DNA of 30,167 bases from Akkermansiaceae bacterium UBA5688. GTDB taxonomy: Bacteria > Verrucomicrobiota > Verrucomicrobiia > Verrucomicrobiales > Akkermansiaceae. The position numbers and the translations under genes were made by a program. Below, one piece after another: positions 1 through 8,129 of this stretch. The DNA is taken from the NCBI GenBank assembly GCA_002420315.1, contig DIHU01000091.1, positions 3,863-34,029 on the forward strand, written 5' to 3'. A model generated the notes under the pieces. That model was given only the letters and a program-made list of their open reading frames with translations, ran no database searches and was not told where the DNA came from. Within the stretch, counting starts at the first letter, position 1. Each line of letters opens with the position of its first letter.

Positions 1-3000
1 GCGGCCATTTCATAGTAATTGTCCTGTGTCCATCGCTCGAACGGGTGGTCATGGCACTTGTTACAATTGAAGCGAGTGGCTAGGAAAAGATGGGTCGTGT
101 TTTCCATCGTGTCCTCTGGAGTGCGAAGAATCTTATAGTAGGAGGCCGGAGGGTTGTCCTTGTTGGAGCCGGTGGCAGTAATGATCTTTTGAGCGAATTT
201 ATCGTAAGGAGTGTTTTCGGCGACTTCCTTACGAATCCATTCGCGGAACAGCTTGGCTCCCTCGGGCGCGAGGAACTTTCGATTCACTTGCAGTAGGTCC
301 GACCATTTATTGGTCCAGAATTCAACGAACTCGGGGTTTCCGATGAGTGAGTCGATTAACTCGTTTCGTTTGACTTGGGAGTGGCGTGGGTCAGCGAGGA
401 ACGATTTTACTTTTTCGACCGCAGGGGGAAGTCCGGTAAGATCGAGGTGGATTCGCCGCACGAAATCAAGGTCGGTGGATATTTCTGACGGAAGAATTTT
501 CATACGCTTCCATTTTTCAGCAACGAGTGAATCGATAGGATTGAAGGAGGGCGGGTCAATCCACTCAAATCCGCTACGATCGCCCATCGCGGTTACAGTG
601 GTGGCAGCATAGGCGCCCTCGTATCGCACTAAAATGGGAGCTTCGCCACGGCGGATGACCTTGACTAGTGCTGGATAACCTTTGACGGTTTCTGCAACTT
701 CGCCGTTGCCGCTGGTAATGACGGCTTCCGAAGTTACGTCGCGAGTTTCGCCGCCGGGATAGGTTGCAATCACTCGCATTTGTTGCATCGCGCCGATATT
801 CTGGACCACTGGGTTGAGTGGGAAAACTTCGATTTTTTCGACCTTGGTTTGATTCTCTTCAAGCTTGGCTCCCTGGGCAATCCAAGCGCGTATGATCTTA
901 TAATAATCGTCACCAGGTTTCGTGAGTTGTCCGCCTTCATGAGGCACGGCCGAGGTCGCTTTCAAAAGCATGAGGCTGTCATCGGGTGAGGCAAGATTGA
1001 CGCGACGGGAAGAGATGTCATCGGTGAAAGCGCGGACATCATAAATCGGATCGTATCCGCGCAGGGAAAGTTTGAAACCGTTTTTGCCATCCTTGGCACC
1101 GTGGCAGGTCCCAGCATTGCAACCCATACGCGCTACGACGGGGTTTACGTCCTTGGTCCAAGCCGGAATATAATCCAGATTCATGCCGGTGACCTCCACT
1201 GGAATCTTGATGTTACGACCAGCAAGGCTGAATTCAAGGTGGGTTTTTCCGTTGGAGACCCCGCGAACGATCCCGGTATTTGAGATCTTAGCTTGGTTAC
1301 CGCTTGCTGCTTTCTTTGCAATACGGGTTACGTCGATGATGTCGCCTGAATCAAGTTGGGCTGAAATCACGACTTGGGCATAGCGGTATGGATTATCGAT
1401 CCTAATGACTCCAGCCGGGACCACACTCAGTTTAACAACTGACCGACCTTCAGGGATTTGCTCGGAATCGAGAGGAGAGCGTTTGTCTTGGGTTTCTCTC
1501 GTTTCGTCCTTCTTTACCACGATTTTGGCCGGAGCAGAGATCGTGACAGGGAGAAATGATTTTGAAGTTTTTCCGGTGGAAACATCGACGAGGCGGATTA
1601 GGCCATCGGGGCCGGAAGCGGCGAGCGTTGAACCATCGGGGTTGAAGGAGACGGCAAATATCCCGCATTCGGGAACAGGAATGGTTGCGAGGGTTTTGAT
1701 GCTGCTATCAAAATGCTTTTGGAGCTTGGCCTTCATGTCGGCATTTCGCTCGTGGGTTGGTTTTTTGATAATTTCGGCGATCTCCTTGGGAATTTGGGCC
1801 TCAGGATTAACCTCGTAAATGTGAATGGCTCCTTTGCCGTTGAGGCTGCTACCTGCGGCGATCCGGCGGGCATCTTTTGAGATATCAAGGGCGAAGATGC
1901 GACCTTCTAGTGGAGGGAATTCGAGGAGAAGGTTTGCGTCGTCACCAATTTTTCGCGCGGTATTCCGGAAGATTCGGTAAAGCTTGGGAACCCCGTCGGA
2001 ACCGCCGACTACGATTTCGTCGCGTGTAGGATGCATCACCACGGCTGCCATTCCACCCTTGAGGGCATTTGGGGTGATAGAGGTGATGTTGTCGATGAAC
2101 CGCTGGGTTGCCAGTTCGGTGAGCTTGGCTGTCATATCGCGACTGACTGAGACGACATGATCACCTTTCGGATTGAAGGCGGTGTCAAAAACCCATCCGT
2201 TATGTCCGCCTTGGAAAAGCACTTGTTTACCGGTCTTGGCGTCGATCGCGCGAACGCTGTTGTCAGAGCAGCCGAAAGAAATTTTGGAGCCATCGGGCGA
2301 CCAAGCGGCACCGTAGATGGTATCAAAGGTAACTGGGGCCGAGAGGGTGAGCTCTTTTTTGGAGACGTCCCAGACCTGCACCTCGCCCATGCGACCGGGA
2401 AGTCCTCCAGTAACGGCGAGCTTTGATCCGTCGGGAGAGAATCGAACGGATTCGATGCGCTCAGAGAGTCCTACCAATCGAGCAACTTCACCGGAACCGT
2501 CGGCCTTTTGAAGAAGAACTTCGTGGAAACCTGAAATTGCGAGTAGAGATCCGTCGGGTGAGTAGTCGAGGGAAGTAATTACAGGGGGCTTGGTGTAAAC
2601 AGGTGGATGCTCCTGATCATATCGCTGCCGCGCGTTTTCGGGTGTGTCATCTTTCGCACCTTCCTCTATCCATCGGCGGATTAGAGCGATCTCAATTTCA
2701 TGAAGGGGATCGTTTTTTTTGGGCATTTCGGCGTCGCCATCTGCATCAGGAGTAATCTCTTCAATGAGGTGGCTTTCATCGGGTTTGCCTGGAACGATGG
2801 CGATGGCATCTTCACCACCGGCTAAAAGCCGTTGAAAGTCGGTCATGACATAGTCGCCATTATTCTTGGAGGGCTGATGGCAACCGACACAGTTTGCCTG
2901 AAAAATAGGGCGAATGTCTTGATAAAAGCTGACGGGCTTTGGCGATTCCTCAGCGGCATTGCCAGAAAAGGGAATAAGGGAGAGTAGCGATAGAGAGAGG

Positions 3001-3011
3001 AGCAAACGCAT
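1..3011 (-). CDS. Secreted WD40 / cytochrome c-like / DUF1549 protein, C-terminus cut by the window edge
   Basis: An uninterrupted reading frame starts at an ATG at 3011 and stays open for about 1003 codons to the left edge, so the 3' end lies outside the window. Reading the reverse complement gives a Sec signal peptide (about 1-20), then a PSCyt1-type cytochrome segment with CVGCH at 41-45. WD40-like repeats follow at about 140-480 (several SPDGS-type turns), then two Ig/BIG-like stretches (about 530-615 and 740-815). A second cysteine motif, C631-x4-C636-H637, sits between the Ig-like stretches. A DUF1549 (PSCyt2) domain begins near 820 and contains CNKCH at 983-987 followed by DHPFERWTQ, which is characteristic of the family. 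In known relatives DUF1549 is followed by DUF1553, here presumably beyond the edge. Such proteins are abundant in Planctomycetes and Verrucomicrobia and are thought to be exported heme proteins; their exact role is unknown. It is transcribed divergently from the protease gene at 3483. Confidence 0.9.
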   Translation of the reverse strand, partial: MRLLLSLSLLSLIPFSGNAAEESPKPVSFYQDIRPIFQANCVGCHQPSKNNGDYVMTDFQRLLAGGEDAIAIVPGKPDESHLIEEITPDADGDAEMPKKNDPLHEIEIALIRRWIEEGAKDDTPENARQRYDQEHPPVYTKPPVITSLDYSPDGSLLAISGFHEVLLQKADGSGEVARLVGLSERIESVRFSPDGSKLAVTGGLPGRMGEVQVWDVSKKELTLSAPVTFDTIYGAAWSPDGSKISFGCSDNSVRAIDAKTGKQVLFQGGHNGWVFDTAFNPKGDHVVSVSRDMTAKLTELATQRFIDNITSITPNALKGGMAAVVMHPTRDEIVVGGSDGVPKLYRIFRNTARKIGDDANLLLEFPPLEGRIFALDISKDARRIAAGSSLNGKGAIHIYEVNPEAQIPKEIAEIIKKPTHERNADMKAKLQKHFDSSIKTLATIPVPECGIFAVSFNPDGSTLAASGPDGLIRLVDVSTGKTSKSFLPVTISAPAKIVVKKDETRETQDKRSPLDSEQIPEGRSVVKLSVVPAGVIRIDNPYRYAQVVISAQLDSGDIIDVTRIAKKAASGNQAKISNTGIVRGVSNGKTHLEFSLAGRNIKIPVEVTGMNLDYIPAWTKDVNPVVARMGCNAGTCHGAKDGKNGFKLSLRGYDPIYDVRAFTDDISSRRVNLASPDDSLMLLKATSAVPHEGGQLTKPGDDYYKIIRAWIAQGAKLEENQTKVEKIEVFPLNPVVQNIGAMQQMRVIATYPGGETRDVTSEAVITSGNGEVAETVKGYPALVKVIRRGEAPILVRYEGAYAATTVTAMGDRSGFEWIDPPSFNPIDSLVAEKWKRMKILPSEISTDLDFVRRIHLDLTGLPPAVEKVKSFLADPRHSQVKRNELIDSLIGNPEFVEFWTNKWSDLLQVNRKFLAPEGAKLFREWIRKEVAENTPYDKFAQKIITATGSNKDNPPASYYKILRTPEDTMENTTHLFLATRFNCNKCHDHPFERWTQDNYYEMA

Positions 3012-3482
3012 AATCTGAAGGTTCGGGTAAGCTAGGGTATCGAGAAATTGGTGGCAAGGAGATAGGGCTAAGGGCCTTAAGCTTTCAAAGGTAGAGTTTC
3101 GCTTGATCAGTGAAGGTGAGTTTACGCTGAAACCTGAATTTTTTAGATTGGTAAGAGAGGAACTTACCGATCACCCCTAATTTAAGTGTTCTACGGTGTT
3201 ATTAGCTCAATTATTTCGGATTCATTCGGTCTTCATCCCTATAATTTCGTTAGAGGGGACTTTCTCACTTGTCCCGATGTGAGTGGAGGCTGCGGGAAGA
3301 GGAGAATCTCTAGCGCAAAAGTGAATCTGTTCACGATGCCTTATTCGTAAATTCACGTTGTAATTACAGGTGATAGGAGGACTTTTTAAGGTGAGATGAA
3401 TGGGGAAGGAGGAGGTTTGATTTGCATTTCGGCACACAAATCATGAGCGAAGATCGCTTTTCGAGAGTAAGACTCATAAGGA
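3012..3482. promoter_or_regulatory. Divergent intergenic region, 471 bp
   Basis: This gene-free stretch lies between the 5' ends of the minus-strand WD40/cytochrome gene and the plus-strand protease gene, so it must hold the promoters of both. I could not find a convincing -35/-10 pair. Short inverted repeats overlap at 3256-3275 (GGGAC/GTCCC) and 3264-3283 (CTCAC/GTGAG), but they are only 5 bp long. The only Shine-Dalgarno-like string for the protease (AAGGA) directly abuts its ATG, so ribosome-site spacing is poor. No RNA gene is evident. Confidence 0.5.
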
Positions 3483-5819
3483 ATGAAGAAATTGACTCAA
3501 TTAATACGCGCTCTCCTGACTTCGTTGTCCCTAGTCACCTTCCCAATTTGGGCGCAGGGGCCGGATTCAGGAGTCGAGCTTGAATTAGCTCCGAATGTTA
3601 AGAACTTCAAAGAACTTCAGAGGCTGGACCGTCAGATCGTGGAATTGTCCAAGCGGGCTCAGCCTGCAACGGTTTGCCTCGTATCTAAAGATGGACGAGG
3701 GTCCGGAAGTGGTGTTGTGGTCAGCGAAGATGGCTTAATTCTGACCGCTGCTCACGTGACTTCTAGTATGCCGAACGGGGTGATTGTCATTTTCCCTGAC
3801 GGGACGAGAAAGACGGGAGAAATTCTTGGGGCAGATTATGATCGCGATGCGTCGATGGTTCAGATTACGGACCAAGGTCAGTATCCCTTTGTTTTGACAG
3901 GCCAAAGTGAGGGCTTGCAGCGCAATCAGTGGACGGTGGCGCTGGGGCATTCAGGTGGATTTGATCCAACCCGTAAGCCACCAGTCCGTTTGGGGCGTGT
4001 CTTGGCGAATACCGATTTTGTAGTCACGGATACCGCTGTGGTTGGTGGTGATTCGGGTGGCCCTTTGTTTGATGTGGAGGGGCGTGTTATCGGCATTCAC
4101 TCCAATATTGGAATGACCTTGAGTGAGAACCGGCATGTTCCGATTGAGGTGTATCTTAGCCAGTGGGAAAAGTTGAAGGGAGGAAAGACAAGTGGAAGGC
4201 GTTTTAATAGTAATCCTCAGCCAGATCAGTCACCCGATCGTCCAATGCTCGGGGTGCAATTGGGTGACGGCGACGGCGGTGTTTTGGTGACGGAAGTTGT
4301 TCCAAATTCTCCTGCCGAAAAAGCTGGCCTGCGGGGCGGTGACCTTATCATCAAGGTAAACGATCAAGACGTTTTAGAGCCCAACGGTCTGATCCAATTG
4401 GTGGGTGGATTCAAAGCTGGGGATGAGATCAGCTTTGTCTACAGGCGAGATGGGACAGAAAAATCTGGGAAGGCCACGTTGATCAAGTTGAAGGACTTGA
4501 TGGAGCCAAATCAGGTTCCGGAGGATTTCCCAACGGAAAAGGCCCCGTCTGATAAAGAGGAGCTAAGCGAAGAGGCAGAGCCTTCGGAGCCCGCTCCCGA
4601 AAAAGAGGAGGCCGAAGCCGAAGAAGATAAGAAGCCTTCGCTTGAGGATTTACTCGACAACTTACTCAAGGATGCCGCTAGGAATAATGGTCGCATGGAG
4701 TTGACCCCAGACTTGGTGGAGAAAGTGGGGGGAATGGAGAGATTAATGGAAGAACTTCAGAAACGCGGAGGCCAAATTGCTCCGGGGGCGATGGGCGGCG
4801 GTGGTGACGAGTTTTTTGCGTCATCACTGAAAGCACTGGAACCTGTGATGAAGAAAAACCCTGGAGTCACTGCTTTAGTTACGGTCGATGGAAAACTGGC
4901 GGCCCTTGGAACGGTGGTCTCAGCCAATGGTCGAATTCTCACTAAAAATTCCGAAACTGATGAAGGAAAGCTGGCGGTTAAATTAGGAGGGCAAGAGTAT
5001 GAAGCTAGGGTTTTAAAGCGCTTTCCACAGCGTGATCTGGCTCTGCTGAAGATTGATGCCAAAAATCTCCGTTCGGTTCGCTTTCAAATCGAAGAGCCTG
5101 CACTTGGCTCTATTCTGACAGCGAGCGGAGTAGAGAGTGAACCGCTTGGGATTGGACTTCTCAGCGTTCCTGGCCGCGCTATGTCGAAGGTGGGGTTTAT
5201 TGGGATCCAAGCTGCTGAGGGCGAGGGTGGCGTATTGGTCGCACGACTTGTTTCTGGCGGAGCAGCTGAACAGGCCGGACTCAAAGAGAACGATGTCATT
5301 ACGAGCTTGGACGATGAAAAGGTTGAAGATCCCATTTCGTTTGGTGGGTTAATTCGTGGGCGCAAAGCTGGTGAGGAAGTCCGCGTTGGTTATCTCCGCG
5401 AGGGTGAGCCGGGGGAATTGAAGGTGACTTTGAAGGAGCGAAAAATGCGAGACAATGTCCAAAATGACCCTCGTATGAAACTCTCGCTTGGTCGCCTTTC
5501 CGAAAAAACTGGTGGGTATCCCGATGTCATCCAGCATGACATTCCTCTCCCTCCTGAGCTGTGTGGCGGCCCGCTTTTTAATCTCAATGGCAAGTGCGTC
5601 GGCGTAAATGTTTCCCGCGCCGGCCGCACGAAGACTTATGCCATTCCGGCAGATGAGATTGTCGAGCTTCTTGAAATTAAGATGATGGAGAAATCGCCTA
5701 AAGGTAGTGCGAAACGCTCTCCGTCTAAGAAGGAGACGCTTGAGGCCATCAGGGCGATTCGCGAAAGCATGAAACAAATCGAAAGTCGGCTTGAGCAGTT
5801 GGAGGAGTCGGTCCGCTAA
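3483..5819 (+). CDS. Exported HtrA-like serine protease with two protease modules, the second degenerate, and two PDZ domains
   Basis: This is a 778-aa S1C-like (DegP/HtrA-type) protein of the cell envelope. It has a Sec signal peptide (about 1-25, starting MKK). A first trypsin-like module carries an intact triad: H91 in TAAHV, D122 in DRDAS, S191 in GGDSGGP. PDZ1 spans about 255-335, followed by a very acidic Glu/Pro/Lys linker (about 345-395). A second protease-like module (about 440-710) keeps the fold signatures, but TAAH is replaced by TKNS and GDSGGP by ELCGGP, putting Cys694 at the Ser position. A second PDZ (about 565-650) lies inside that module. A charged C-terminal helix (about 745-778) looks like a coiled coil. 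Expected activity is folding quality control or proteolysis in the periplasm through module 1; module 2 is probably structural or regulatory. Typical DegP proteins are about 450-500 aa, so this is much longer. The start at 3483 is fixed by the signal peptide, although AAGGA sits with no spacer before the ATG. Confidence 0.9.
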   Translation: MKKLTQLIRALLTSLSLVTFPIWAQGPDSGVELELAPNVKNFKELQRLDRQIVELSKRAQPATVCLVSKDGRGSGSGVVVSEDGLILTAAHVTSSMPNGVIVIFPDGTRKTGEILGADYDRDASMVQITDQGQYPFVLTGQSEGLQRNQWTVALGHSGGFDPTRKPPVRLGRVLANTDFVVTDTAVVGGDSGGPLFDVEGRVIGIHSNIGMTLSENRHVPIEVYLSQWEKLKGGKTSGRRFNSNPQPDQSPDRPMLGVQLGDGDGGVLVTEVVPNSPAEKAGLRGGDLIIKVNDQDVLEPNGLIQLVGGFKAGDEISFVYRRDGTEKSGKATLIKLKDLMEPNQVPEDFPTEKAPSDKEELSEEAEPSEPAPEKEEAEAEEDKKPSLEDLLDNLLKDAARNNGRMELTPDLVEKVGGMERLMEELQKRGGQIAPGAMGGGGDEFFASSLKALEPVMKKNPGVTALVTVDGKLAALGTVVSANGRILTKNSETDEGKLAVKLGGQEYEARVLKRFPQRDLALLKIDAKNLRSVRFQIEEPALGSILTASGVESEPLGIGLLSVPGRAMSKVGFIGIQAAEGEGGVLVARLVSGGAAEQAGLKENDVITSLDDEKVEDPISFGGLIRGRKAGEEVRVGYLREGEPGELKVTLKERKMRDNVQNDPRMKLSLGRLSEKTGGYPDVIQHDIPLPPELCGGPLFNLNGKCVGVNVSRAGRTKTYAIPADEIVELLEIKMMEKSPKGSAKRSPSKKETLEAIRAIRESMKQIESRLEQLEESVR

Positions 5820-5951
5820 ACTGAGGAAGGCAATAATGACTCGGCGTGGATAAGGCGCAAAAAAGTTGCCAGGGCAATGTGGGTCTGGATATCAAAGGCT
5901 CTTGAATGTTAAGGGTGGATCAAGAGCGGGGATTATGGTTTCGTCGCCGGA

Positions 5952-6827
5952 ATGAAACGTAGAAACTTTCTTCGCTCCTCCGCTTTCGCTTCCGTTATGA
6001 CGGGATCCACTCAGAGCTTGCTAGCGCTGGCTGACGACAATATTTATCGCAAAAATATTGGTCTGCAGATTTACACCTTGCGGGATCAGCTCAAAGCCAA
6101 TTTGAAAGGGACCTTGAAGGCAGTAGCCGATGCAGGCTACCAGCAGGTGGAGCCATTTGGATTTCCTGGCGGGCAGGAGATGGTTAATGTTGCGAAGGAT
6201 TTGGGGCTCGATGTTCATTCCATCCACTTTGATTGGGAGGCTGCTGTGAATCCGACCGATGATGGTTTCTCCGATTTCAGAAAAATTATTGAGAAGGCAA
6301 AAGACGCGGGGCTTTCACATCTGGTAGTTCCCTACCTTCACGATAAAGATCGAAAGAGCCTTGATGATTACAAGCGAGTAGCAGGGAATCTCAATAAAGC
6401 GGCGGTGATTGCGAAGAAGGCCGAAATCCAACTTGCGTATCATAATCATTCCTTCGAATTTCAGCCGATGGAAGAGTCGACTGGTTACGACATCTTTGTG
6501 CAGGAGTTCGGCGACGAAATGATGTTTGAGGTCGATGTTTTTTGGGTGAGGGCAGCAGACCTTGACCCGGTAAGTCTGATCAAGGGATTGAGTGGCCGTA
6601 TCTCACAACTTCATCTTAAGGATATCAAGAAAGGGTTGAAGCTTCCAATATATGGTGGGCTTCCTAAGGACGCATTTAAGGAGTTGGGGAATGGTATGAT
6701 TTCTATGGAGCCGATCATTGAGACCGCCAAGGCTGCTGGGGTTGTCCATTGTCATGTGGAGCAGGACCAATCGCCTGATCCAATTGCGAGTATTAAGGAA
6801 AGTGTGGCTTATCTTAAGCGGCTTTAG
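5952..6827 (+). CDS. Tat-exported sugar phosphate isomerase/epimerase-like protein (xylose isomerase-like TIM barrel)
   Basis: This 291-aa protein begins with a twin-arginine leader (KRRNFLRSS, residues 2-10) and a hydrophobic stretch, so it is probably folded before export. The rest matches the AP-endonuclease-2/xylose-isomerase-like TIM barrel: LQIYTLRDQ near 38-46, VEPFGF near 66, YHNHSFEF with H164 and H166, MFEVDVFW with E193 and D195, QLHLKD with H221, and HVEQD with E270. The acidic and histidine residues at 193, 195, 221 and 270 are the likely divalent-metal ligands. The family interconverts or epimerises sugars, but the substrate cannot be told from sequence. It follows the protease by 132 bp on the same strand, with no clear ribosome-binding site. 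Tat-exported versions of this family are common in PVC bacteria, often near sugar oxidoreductases. Confidence 0.88.
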   Translation: MKRRNFLRSSAFASVMTGSTQSLLALADDNIYRKNIGLQIYTLRDQLKANLKGTLKAVADAGYQQVEPFGFPGGQEMVNVAKDLGLDVHSIHFDWEAAVNPTDDGFSDFRKIIEKAKDAGLSHLVVPYLHDKDRKSLDDYKRVAGNLNKAAVIAKKAEIQLAYHNHSFEFQPMEESTGYDIFVQEFGDEMMFEVDVFWVRAADLDPVSLIKGLSGRISQLHLKDIKKGLKLPIYGGLPKDAFKELGNGMISMEPIIETAKAAGVVHCHVEQDQSPDPIASIKESVAYLKRL

Positions 6828-6910
6828 TTCTGAGAATAGTTTTTGAAGAAATTCCAGATCACCATAGACCCTTCGAGATCATAATACGCTATTCGCAATC
6901 GCCCCTGCCT

Positions 6911-8113
6911 TCATTTCTCTGAATGATGGTGGTCCTTTAGGTGTTGTTTTAGGAGGTCTTTGCCATAGTCATTCCCGTTGGGGGTGCGCACGGTGGCGTG
7001 AATGTGTTGGCGGGTTGCAGTGCGACTGCGACCCAGCGCGATGGGGCGTTGGTGATCAAATTCGATGAGCACGACCGGGCTGTGAATGCGATAATAGAAG
7101 ACTGAGTCTTCATCCATCTTACCAATCCATGCAAAGCGAGTGCGATCGAGGTGTTTTTCGATTTCCTCCATCTTCACCTTGGCGTGGCCCTCTTTAAGAT
7201 TCCCGATCCAGAGGCCAGTGAGCTTCAGGAATACGGCCTTTTGATCTGGTGTGAGTTCAGAGATGGGGATTCCCTGATAAGGGATAATTGCGTTGTCATG
7301 AAAGGCTTCGGTGTTGGTGTTGGTTCCGTCTTTTTCACTTTTGAGAACAGCTTTCTTTTTCTGTTGCTCGTTCAGGCTACGGATTAAGGCAAGAGCCTGA
7401 TTTTGCTCTTCTTGAAGGACGATCGTGCCCTTGTATTTCCCCTTTTCAGCCCAAACCGGCTCGGAGCCAAGGAAGAGAGGGGTCATGACAACCTGATCTT
7501 TTAGGATGAAATAGTTTATGATGCAGTGGTGCCCATCGAACTGGAACCCCCATGGCTTGGTATCTGAGGGGTCACCCATAATGGTTATGAAGTAGGCCCA
7601 GCGGCCGTAACCATATGCACCCTCGCGCCCGCTGAGTTCAGCAATTGTGTGATTGAGCTTCATGATGTCCTGGGTCGTTTTGAGACCTTTTGCGCTGAGG
7701 CCAGCTCCGATCATTTTGAAAGCGAGGTTACGTTGAGCCTCGTTCATTTCCTCAAAAGAGACGCCCTGTCGAGGAAGGCTGTGTTGGTTTGCCCAACGAC
7801 GCCACTCGTTATCATCGACGGGAAATCTAGTCTTAGCCCTTTGATCGGCAGTCAGCCCCTTGAGAAAGGCCTGCGCGGCTTCTTTAACGGCGGAGGTTTT
7901 GACCCCAGTCGATTTAATTTTGAAGAGTTTTTTCTCAACTTTGCCATCGGCCGTGATCCCCTTGAAGGGTTCGGCGATCGCCTTTTTTTCCATCTCGGCG
8001 AAGCGGCCTCCACCTCCCCGGCGTTGCGCTTCTGAGATTTGGCTAAGTGTTGAGAGAAAAAAGGCAATAAAGGCAAAGGATTTCACAAGAAGAGAAACCC
8101 GAGTAATTAACAA
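6911..8113 (-). CDS. DUF3500 family secreted protein
   Basis: This is a protein of up to 400 aa with a hydrophobic N-terminal signal segment ending near SEAQ, followed by a Gly/Arg-rich stretch. The core motif WGFQFDGHHCIINYFIL, followed by VVMTPLFLGSEP, is the signature of DUF3500, a family of unknown biochemical function found in bacteria and some fungi. A second His-rich motif appears at the C-terminus (RQHIHATVRTPNGNDYG). The longest start is TTG at 8113. GTG at 8086 would give a cleaner signal peptide (KSFAFIAFF…) and is equally possible, as neither has a good Shine-Dalgarno sequence. The gene begins 16 bp after the end of the upstream Tat protein gene, so the two are almost certainly co-transcribed. 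The conserved double His suggests metal binding, which is inference. Confidence 0.87.
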   Translation of the reverse strand: MLITRVSLLVKSFAFIAFFLSTLSQISEAQRRGGGGRFAEMEKKAIAEPFKGITADGKVEKKLFKIKSTGVKTSAVKEAAQAFLKGLTADQRAKTRFPVDDNEWRRWANQHSLPRQGVSFEEMNEAQRNLAFKMIGAGLSAKGLKTTQDIMKLNHTIAELSGREGAYGYGRWAYFITIMGDPSDTKPWGFQFDGHHCIINYFILKDQVVMTPLFLGSEPVWAEKGKYKGTIVLQEEQNQALALIRSLNEQQKKKAVLKSEKDGTNTNTEAFHDNAIIPYQGIPISELTPDQKAVFLKLTGLWIGNLKEGHAKVKMEEIEKHLDRTRFAWIGKMDEDSVFYYRIHSPVVLIEFDHQRPIALGRSRTATRQHIHATVRTPNGNDYGKDLLKQHLKDHHHSEK

Positions 8114-8129
8114 AGGTTGTAAGAAAACT

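Noticed and set aside
3256..3283. Overlapping GGGAC/GTCCC and CTCAC/GTGAG inverted repeats
   Set aside because: The two 5-bp stems are mutually exclusive and no more than expected by chance in 471 bp; they are kept only as a note on the intergenic region.
3222..3437. 71-codon minus-strand frame in the divergent intergenic region
   Set aside because: It has no family resemblance or ribosome-binding site, and it sits where the promoters of both flanking genes must lie.
5349..5777. 142-codon minus-strand frame opposite the protease
   Set aside because: It is a mirror of the second PDZ and pseudo-protease region, with no recognisable features.
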